From contig JAAYWB010000060.1 in the NCBI GenBank assembly GCA_012516855.1, forward strand, positions 21,086 through 85,085: a stretch of DNA of 64,000 bases, in the 5' to 3' direction. Positions 58,834 through 64,000 of the stretch are shown piece by piece (positions within the stretch are counted from its first letter, which is position 1; the number at the start of each line of letters is the position of its first letter). The notes beneath the pieces are model-generated. The model saw only the letters and a program-made list of their open reading frames with translations. It was not told the origin of the DNA and made no database searches. Both the position numbers and the translations under genes were made by a program. The DNA is from Candidatus Cloacimonadota bacterium (GTDB lineage Bacteria; Cloacimonadota; Cloacimonadia; Cloacimonadales; Cloacimonadaceae).

Positions 58834-59627
58834 TCGCCCACCCGGTTTCCAACCCCATCCTGCTGGCTCTATTGGGGACAGGCTTTACCTGGATGATGAC
58901 GGCTATCGGATCGGCTTTTGTCTTTCTTTTCCGCGCCATCAAGCCCTGGCTGCTGGACACCATGCTGGGTTTTGCCGCAGGAGTGATGATCGCGGCCAGC
59001 TTCTGGTCGCTGCTCAATCCGGCCATCAACCTCAGCAACGGAAATCCTCTGCCAGCCTTGGTCGGGTTTTTGCTGGGAGGGGCATTCCTGCGTGGAGTGG
59101 ACGCTCTGTTGCCACATCTGCACCCGGGCAAAGAGATGGGCGAACAAGAAGGCCTGAAAACACCCTGGGGCAAATCAACCCTGATGTTCCTGGCTGTCAC
59201 GCTCCACAATTTCCCGGAAGGACTGGCTGTGGGCGTGGCTTTCGGAGCTTACGCTTCCGGATTTGCCGATGCCACTCTGGCCGGGGCTATGGCCCTCACT
59301 CTGGGCATCGGGATCCAGAACCTGCCCGAAGGCGCGGCCCTCTCCATTCCGCTAAGGCGGGAGGGGATGTCGAGGTGGAAAAGCTTCTTCTGGGGCCAGT
59401 TCTCTGGCATGGTGGAACCGCTGGGGGGCTTGCTGGGAGCGGCTTTGGTGATGGTTGCCCGTCCGGTTTTGCCATACGCGCTAGCCTTTGCCGCCGGAGC
59501 CATGATCTTCGTGGTGGCGGAAGAGGTGATCCCCGAATCGCAAAAAGGCGAACACTCGCACCTGGCCACTTTGGGCGTGATGCTCGGGTTCGCTCTGATG
59601 ATGTTTCTGGACGTGGCCCTGGGCTGA
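58830..59627 (+). CDS. ZIP-family divalent metal transporter
   Basis: A 265-residue inner-membrane protein with about eight helices. The metal-site motif of helix IV is HNFPEGLAVGVAF (about 130-142) and that of helix V is QNLPEGAALSIPL (about 162-174, Gln replacing the usual His at its start); EVIP is in a later helix. It most likely imports Zn2+ or Fe2+. The GTG start at 58830 overlaps the stop of the 65-residue gene. It is the last gene of the long + strand operon and ends five bases from the convergent queH stop, with no terminator between. Confidence 0.88.
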   Translation: MIAHPVSNPILLALLGTGFTWMMTAIGSAFVFLFRAIKPWLLDTMLGFAAGVMIAASFWSLLNPAINLSNGNPLPALVGFLLGGAFLRGVDALLPHLHPGKEMGEQEGLKTPWGKSTLMFLAVTLHNFPEGLAVGVAFGAYASGFADATLAGAMALTLGIGIQNLPEGAALSIPLRREGMSRWKSFFWGQFSGMVEPLGGLLGAALVMVARPVLPYALAFAAGAMIFVVAEEVIPESQKGEHSHLATLGVMLGFALMMFLDVALG

Positions 59628-59631
59628 AGGC

Positions 59632-60183
59632 TCAGGCCTGTTTCCGCTTCAGATAGCGCTCTTCCTCGCTAAACACACAGCCGCAGTATTTCTGGCGGTA
59701 CATTCCGGCTTCCCTGGAAAGCCGTGTTCCCTCATCCCAAAGCTCTCTCCAGTCGCGGTAAAAGAAGCTCACTTGGTACTTTGCCGCCATCTCCTCCGCA
59801 ATCTCTTTCAGCAGTTCGTGGTTTTGGTATTTGCTATAGAACAGCGTGCTGGAAAAAGCGTCAAAACCGTTTTCGGAAGCCGTTTTGGCTGCTGTTTCCA
59901 ACCTCAGTCGGTAGCAGTGCCCGCATCTGGAGTCGAGCCTGTCCACAACCGCTTTCACGAAGTCCCTGAGGCCGTAATCATCTTTAACGATCAGCGGAAA
60001 TCCCTCCCGCTCCGCGAAATCCTTCAGCGTTTGCAACCGCTGGCGATATTCTGTAACGGGATGGATGTTGGGGTTGTACCACAGCACCGAAACGTTTACA
60101 GCTTCGATTTTCAACTCCTGGTACGGGGCGATCAGGCAAGGCGCACAGCAGCTGTGCAGCAGCAGTTTTTCAGTCGCGGACAT
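59632..60183 (-). CDS. queH: Epoxyqueuosine reductase QueH
   Basis: A 183-residue QueH (formerly DUF208), which reduces epoxyqueuosine to queuosine in tRNA. Characteristic motifs: LLLHSCCAPC at the start (paired Cys), LWYNPNIHPVTEYRQRL (about 34-50), RCGHCYRLRL (about 86-95), STLFYSKYQNHELL, and YCGCVFSEEER at the end; together they supply cluster and Fe ligands. The ATG at 60183 is used, overlapping the PAS gene stop by 14 bases. Other queuosine genes are not in the window. It is co-oriented with the acyl-CoA dehydrogenase operon. Confidence 0.92.
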   Translation of the reverse strand: MSATEKLLLHSCCAPCLIAPYQELKIEAVNVSVLWYNPNIHPVTEYRQRLQTLKDFAEREGFPLIVKDDYGLRDFVKAVVDRLDSRCGHCYRLRLETAAKTASENGFDAFSSTLFYSKYQNHELLKEIAEEMAAKYQVSFFYRDWRELWDEGTRLSREAGMYRQKYCGCVFSEEERYLKRKQA

Positions 60184-60505
60184 GGTGGGCCATGGTATCC
60201 GGCAGTTCCAGCGATAGTTCCACCAAACCGCCCAGTTCTCCATTTTGATACCAGGGCTGCTGGTAGATAAGCTTTTTTACACCCTGTTTTTCAATGGTGT
60301 AAACGTTGTTCTTTCCTGTAGCCAGCATATCCCTGATGATGGCCACGGAGCAGGGTTTGTGGCAATCGAAGAGGCTGGTGCCGATCAGCGCCGCGCCACC
60401 GCGGGAAGCGAAAGTGGCGCAGGCTTTCTCGTTCATTTCCAGGATCAGGCCGTCCCTGTCGCAGACCGTGATGGCGGCTGGAAAGTCCCTGATCCATTCG
60501 TGCAT
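60170..60505 (-). CDS. Stand-alone PAS-domain protein
   Basis: A 111-residue single PAS domain: AAITVCDRDGLILEMNEKACATF (about 9-31), a FDCHKPCSVAIIRDML helix, and VYTIEKQGVKKLIYQQPWY strands. It has no kinase, cyclase or DNA-binding domain. The ATG at 60505 with AAGGAG five bases upstream overlaps the acyl-CoA dehydrogenase stop by one base. A Cys/His pair in FDCHKPC might hold a cofactor. It is a possible redox or ligand sensor, with a partner not evident from the context. Confidence 0.8.
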   Translation of the reverse strand: MHEWIRDFPAAITVCDRDGLILEMNEKACATFASRGGAALIGTSLFDCHKPCSVAIIRDMLATGKNNVYTIEKQGVKKLIYQQPWYQNGELGGLVELSLELPDTMAHHVRD

Positions 60506-61650
60506 CAAAACTCCTTAAGCAGGTTCGAGGCCACGATCCCGCGCTGGATCTGGTTTGTGCCTTCGTAGATCTGCAGGATCTTGGCGTCGCGCATCATCTT
60601 TTCCACTGGATATTCCTTCATGTAGCCATAACCGCCAAGGATTTGCACGGCGTCGGTGGTAACCTGCATCGCCATGTCCGAAGCGAAATATTTGCACATG
60701 GCGGATTCCTTGCTGAAGTTGCGCTCGCCGGCATCGATCATCTTCGCCGTCTGCCAAACCAAAGCGCGGGCTGCCTCAATCTGAGTGGCCATGTCTGCCA
60801 GCATGAACTGGACAGCCTGGAAGCTCGAGATAGGCTTGCCGAACTGATGCCTTTCCTTGGAATACTTCACCGCCGCTTCAAAAGCGCCGCGGGCGATGCC
60901 CACAGCCTGAGAACCCACCATGGGGCGGGATTTGTCGAAAACCTTCATCGCGGTGATGAAGCCAGTTCCTTCGCGGCCCAGCAGATTGGCCTCGGGTACG
61001 GCGCAGTCCTCGAAGATCAGTTCCCGTGTGGCTGAAGCTCGGATGCCCATCTTGTTTTCCTTCTTGCCAAAGTTGAAGCCGGGAGTGCCTTTTTCCACTA
61101 TGAAGCAGGAGCAGCCCCGGGCGCCCTTGGTTTTGTCCGTCATGGCGAAAACTGTGTAGATGCCTGCCTCGCCGCCGTTTGTGATCCATTGTTTGGTGCC
61201 GTTGAGGATGTAGTGGTCTCCTTCTTTGCGGGCAGTTGTTTCGATCGCTCCGGCGTCAGAACCGGCGTTCGCTTCGGTGAGCGCGAAAGCGGCAAGCTGC
61301 TCCCCGGCAGCGATTTGGGGCAGGTATTTCTTCTTCTGCTCTTCAGAACCGGCGATGGCGATGGGATACATGCCCAGGCCGGTGGCGCCAAAGGCCAGCG
61401 CGATGCCGGCGTCCACAGCGCAAAGCTCTTCTGTCACAACCACAAGGTCGGTCACTTTGCCGCTGATACCGTCATATTCTTCAGGCACAAGGATGGCGAA
61501 AAGGTCGCTTTGGCGCATCACTTCAACTATGTCCCAGGGAAAAATGCCTTCCTCGTCATATTTTTCAGAGAGAGGCCGCATCTTTTCTTCCGCGATGCGT
61601 TTCGCGATTTCCCTCATCTCGAGCTGGTCGTCACTTAAATAGTAGTTCAT
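60505..61650 (-). CDS. Acyl-CoA dehydrogenase (butyryl-CoA-type)
   Basis: A 381-residue FAD enzyme of the short-chain acyl-CoA dehydrogenase family. Helical N-domain (LSDDQLEMREIAKRIAEE); FAD/substrate signatures AFALTEANAGSDAG (about 115-128) and WITNGG; and the C-terminal signature QILGGYGYMKEYPVEKMMRDAKILQIYEGTNQIQR with the expected catalytic Glu in YEGTNQ. It would oxidise acyl-CoA or, with ETF, reduce crotonyl-CoA. No ETF, thiolase or crotonase genes are in the window. AAGGAG precedes the ATG at 61650. It is the first gene of a three-gene operon with a PAS protein and QueH. Confidence 0.92.
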   Translation of the reverse strand: MNYYLSDDQLEMREIAKRIAEEKMRPLSEKYDEEGIFPWDIVEVMRQSDLFAILVPEEYDGISGKVTDLVVVTEELCAVDAGIALAFGATGLGMYPIAIAGSEEQKKKYLPQIAAGEQLAAFALTEANAGSDAGAIETTARKEGDHYILNGTKQWITNGGEAGIYTVFAMTDKTKGARGCSCFIVEKGTPGFNFGKKENKMGIRASATRELIFEDCAVPEANLLGREGTGFITAMKVFDKSRPMVGSQAVGIARGAFEAAVKYSKERHQFGKPISSFQAVQFMLADMATQIEAARALVWQTAKMIDAGERNFSKESAMCKYFASDMAMQVTTDAVQILGGYGYMKEYPVEKMMRDAKILQIYEGTNQIQRGIVASNLLKEF

Positions 61651-61731
61651 ATCATAACTCCTTGAAAAGTATCATAGTTAATCAATGAACAGCTTTTTAG
61701 TTTGTAGCTGAGGCGTCAAGCAAAATCTGCC

Positions 61732-62970
61732 CTAATTGCAGATCAGCAATTTCCCCCTGTTATCCACGTCCGCTCCTTTCAGCACCCAGAAATAAACCCC
61801 GGCGGACAAGCCGTCCAGGCGGACTGAGGTTTCTCCTTTGGCCAGTTGTTGCTCATGGACCATTTGTCCCTTCAGGTTGTAAAGGCGGAATTCCCCCGCT
61901 TCGGAACCTTTGTCCAGATACAACGTTTCTCCCCGCTTGAGCGGATTTGGATAAACCCGGTGCCGCGCGGAAGGGAGCAGCTCATCGTTGGCGGCGGTTT
62001 CTTCGGGGACGACCAGGATGTCCGAGCTTGACAGCCCCACCTGGTATTGTCCCAGCAAAGTAAAATCGTGGCTGTAGGCGCGAACCAGCGAGAAAGTATC
62101 CCAGTTTTGTTTCAAAAGCGCGATCATGGCAGCATTGCCAGATACCATCGACGCTTCGTAGTTCAGTGGATTTGCCGCTCCGTGTTCAAGGCTGTGAGTG
62201 TCCGCGTTGTAGCTGTAGAGGGCGTTTCCGTAGCCTTCGCCGATGTAGCCTGTCCCGCCCGGGCTGATCCACAGCGAACCGGGATTGCCCCCAACGTCGA
62301 GGTGCTGGACGAGTTCCAGGGTGTCAAGGTCGATAATGTCCAGCTTGCCCGAGACGTTGCTCCAGTTGCCGGTGCAGGATACGTGCAGATATCCGTCCCG
62401 AAGCACCGCGAATTGAGGATTGGTCCAGGTCGGCACGGTCGCCGTAACGGCAAAGGAAGCCAGGTCGATAACGCTCACGGAGCTGTTAGCGTAGTTGTTA
62501 TGGTAGCCGCCGGTATTGCAGACGTAGAGCCGCGTGCCGTCGGAACACAATCCCTGCGGCGCTGCGCCCACTTCCAGAGACCCCACCACGGAGTTGGTCT
62601 GCAGGCTTAGTTTATACACCCTGTTGGTGAAAAGGCCCGTCACATAGAGGAAATCACCCACTTTGAGCACATCGTAGGGATTGGAGGAAGGCGCAACCGG
62701 AAGATAGCGCTGATGGGCGCCGGTGAACCTGTTCAGCACCTGGACGGCGTTGTCACCGGTGCAGATCACGTAGATATGTTCCTCGTCCAGGTCCATAAGG
62801 TTGGGGGTCAGGCCCAGTTGGGCAAAGGAATTGTTCACGCTTCCGCTGTCAGTATCGATGCGTGAAAGCGTGCGGGAGGTGGAGTTGACCACGAAGATAA
62901 CGTCGGCGGATAGCGCCGTCAGCGCCAGCAAAAGAGCCAGCGCCACAATCAGTTGTTTTGTTCTTGGCAT
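61732..62970 (-). CDS. Secreted beta-propeller protein under B12 riboswitch, BtuG-like candidate
   Basis: A 412-residue exported protein. The signal peptide covers about residues 1-22 (TKQLIVALALLLALTALSA). Repeated YVTN/DUF5074-like blades span about 22-330 (VIFVVNSTSRTLSRIDTDSG, IYVICTGDNAVQVLNRFTG, LYVTGLFTNRVYKLSLQTNSVV, LYVCNTGGYHNNYANSSVSVIDL). A FlgD/T9SS-like sorting domain ends it (HRVYPNPLKRGETLYL, YNLKGQMVHEQQL, SAGVYFWVLKG). The ATG at 62970 with GAAGG eight bases upstream is preferred over a GTG at 62979. It lies directly downstream of a cobalamin riboswitch, so it should be made when B12 is scarce. Bacteroides BtuG, a surface propeller that captures B12, is the closest functional analogy; that role is inference. 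Confidence 0.8.
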   Translation of the reverse strand: MPRTKQLIVALALLLALTALSADVIFVVNSTSRTLSRIDTDSGSVNNSFAQLGLTPNLMDLDEEHIYVICTGDNAVQVLNRFTGAHQRYLPVAPSSNPYDVLKVGDFLYVTGLFTNRVYKLSLQTNSVVGSLEVGAAPQGLCSDGTRLYVCNTGGYHNNYANSSVSVIDLASFAVTATVPTWTNPQFAVLRDGYLHVSCTGNWSNVSGKLDIIDLDTLELVQHLDVGGNPGSLWISPGGTGYIGEGYGNALYSYNADTHSLEHGAANPLNYEASMVSGNAAMIALLKQNWDTFSLVRAYSHDFTLLGQYQVGLSSSDILVVPEETAANDELLPSARHRVYPNPLKRGETLYLDKGSEAGEFRLYNLKGQMVHEQQLAKGETSVRLDGLSAGVYFWVLKGADVDNRGKLLICN

Positions 62971-63019
62971 AGCGTTCACCTTCTTCTTTTTTTGAATTAG
63001 GTCGCGCTACCTGCTCCGG

Positions 63020-63040
63020 GCTTACATAATCCGTATAAGC
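63020..63040 (-). promoter_or_regulatory. Hairpin between the riboswitch aptamer and start codon
   Basis: gcttacataatccgtataagc (read on +) folds as a short stem with a loop containing aatccg. It lies 3' of the aptamer and could be the expression-platform (P13-like) hairpin that makes the kissing contact with the aptamer. There is no T-run, so control at the ribosome-binding-site level is more likely than termination. Confidence 0.4.
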
Positions 63041-63050
63041 TGGCCGGAAT

Positions 63051-63204
63051 CGGTGGCAGGTTTCCTGGCTCGCGGCGGCCATTTTGGAAGCCCGGCCTTC
63101 CCACGCTCTCTAACGCAGTGACCGGACTGGCCTCATCTGCCGCTTACAGTGGCGGTTACCGCTCCCGCTTTTCACGGGATTCCCTTTTACCTAAAAGTAG
63201 CACC
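63051..63204 (-). ncRNA. Cobalamin (AdoCbl-type) riboswitch
   Basis: Read on the - strand, the segment has the ordered conserved blocks of the cobalamin riboswitch: AAAGGGAAtcccGTGaAA (63173-63190), GCGGGAGCGG, aCCGCCACTGTaA (B12 box region, about 63142-63156), GtCACTG, GGGAAGGC, and the terminal GAGCCAGGAAACCTGCC (about 63055-63072). A GGTG (63201-63204) pairs with CACC (about 63051-63054) to close P1. It lies about 80 bases upstream of the beta-propeller gene at 62970 with nothing between, so it most likely represses that gene when B12 is bound. Confidence 0.92.
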
Positions 63205-63319
63205 ATCTATTCTAAATGCCATTCTCTCCACCCGGCCAAATGTGTCAATCCCAAAATTCCCAGTTTCCAGAATATGTCATTCCGGAGGCGAATCGACCGG
63301 CATTGTCTTTATATTCAGC

Positions 63320-64000
63320 TTACTTTAGCAGCGTCACCCTTTTGCTCTGGACAAGCCTGTTATCCAGCGATAGGCCAAGCAGATAGATGCCATTGGCGCA
63401 GGCATTGCCCGTCTCATTGGTGCCATCCCAACTGAAGATTCCCCTTCCGGCCACATCCGGGGCAAGGCTCTTCACTTTCTGGCCTCTCAGGTTATAGACA
63501 TTGATCCTGGCGTCAGTTGCTGTCACGCCGCTGCCTCTTGCAACGCTGTCCATGTGTCCACCAGGATGGTGGCTAACTGACTTAAAGGATTGGGATAAAC
63601 GCTTAGCGCTTCACTTGGAACGGGCAACACGGAATCGTTATTACCAACCCAAGGTTCCGAGCCGTACTCATAACAGCCCATGTCGATGCAACCGTCCCAG
63701 ATGCGCCAGTTGCCTGCCAGATCGTAAGGAAGCAGGCCAAGGCCTTCAGTATCTGGAGTCCCGAAGTTGATGCAGGGTGAGGCGGCTGAAAGGCTGTAAT
63801 AGAGCGGATCATGGGTATCATCACCACCAAGAAAGAGGGGGTTGCCAGTGATGTTGGTTTCAGAGTAGTTAATTGTACAACCAATCCATGGCCAAATATC
63901 GCTATAACCATTCCGGATCAGGTTGTTTTCGAGGGTCAATGTGGTGGGGATACCTGTCCCATCCATGGGATTGATGGCGATTTCCTTGGACCTGTTGTTA
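63320..64000 (-). pseudogene. Secreted beta-helix protein with sorting domain, frameshifted, 5' end outside window
   Basis: Two overlapping frames together encode one protein tail. The upstream frame (from the window edge, past 63966, to 63523) contains a parallel-beta-helix ending (PCINFGTPDTEGLG, GRIDMGAYEY-like WDGCIDMGCYEYGSEP) and the beginning of a sorting domain (LSVYPNPLSQLATILVDT). The rest of that domain is in the other frame (63553-63320: ARINVYNLRGQKVKSLAP, GIYLLGLSLDN, VTLLK). The switch falls near 63525-63553. It could be a natural frameshift, programmed shift or assembly error. The start lies beyond base 64000. No long homopolymer is seen at the junction. Confidence 0.7.

Overview
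The window looks like a chromosomal segment from an uncultivated, anaerobic, fermentative Gram-negative bacterium, most likely of the Cloacimonadota (Cloacimonetes/WWE1) group. That placement is an inference from gene content. The segment carries many signal-peptide proteins ending in a C-terminal 'YPNPFNPET...' FlgD/T9SS-like sorting domain, two PorV/UPF0164-like outer-membrane proteins, two TonB-dependent receptors with carboxypeptidase-regulatory N-domains, an ExbB-ExbD-ExbD-TonB set, and an electron-bifurcating type [FeFe] hydrogenase locus. No tRNA, rRNA, CRISPR array, insertion sequence or phage gene was seen.

Layout. 1-5280: the tail of a secreted protein, a dCMP deaminase (-), and a heterodimeric ABC exporter (+). 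5449-14963: five + strand envelope genes (three large secreted proteins, and a TonB-dependent receptor followed by a lipoprotein). 15145-25634: one compact 12-gene - strand operon for a HydABC-type hydrogenase. It has two NuoE/NuoF pairs, an HndB-like protein without cysteines, a degenerate hydrogenase-like putative sensor, two kinase-type ATPases, two DRTGG proteins and a PHP protein; it starts with a putative promoter and ends in a terminator. 26031-30654: two separately transcribed paralogous secreted proteins. 30911-42800: an eight-gene - strand operon (TonB receptor, ExbB, ExbD, ExbD, TonB, 1028-aa secreted protein, PorV-like protein, third paralogue). 43275-51189: an eight-gene - strand housekeeping operon (PtsN-like, PorV-like, GlyS, Pta, aminotransferase, small membrane protein, PfkB kinase, PurM). 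51581-59627: an eleven-gene + strand run (RibH, NusB, glycosyltransferase, radical SAM, membrane propeller protein, DUF4159, LpxH-like, cyclophilin, PNPOx-like, small protein, ZIP). 59632-61650: acyl-CoA dehydrogenase, PAS protein and QueH (-). 61732-63204: a secreted beta-propeller protein behind a cobalamin riboswitch (-). 63320-64000: a frameshifted secreted protein running off the window.

How the parts fit. The hydrogenase operon would reoxidise NADH and ferredoxin to H2 in a fermenting or syntrophic cell; Pta and the acyl-CoA dehydrogenase fit acid fermentation. Its regulatory half looks like a dedicated redox or H2 sensing module. The TonB/Exb operon packages its own energising complex with a receptor, a PorV-like protein and surface-directed proteins, suggesting a combined uptake/secretion unit. 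The B12 riboswitch ahead of a surface propeller suggests a BtuG-like cobalamin-capture function in a different phylum.

Intergenic spaces carry two families of dispersed, imperfectly palindromic elements (two and three copies) and several clear sigma70-like promoters and intrinsic terminators. Start codons were chosen from Shine-Dalgarno spacing and signal peptides, so several genes start inside the longest open frame.
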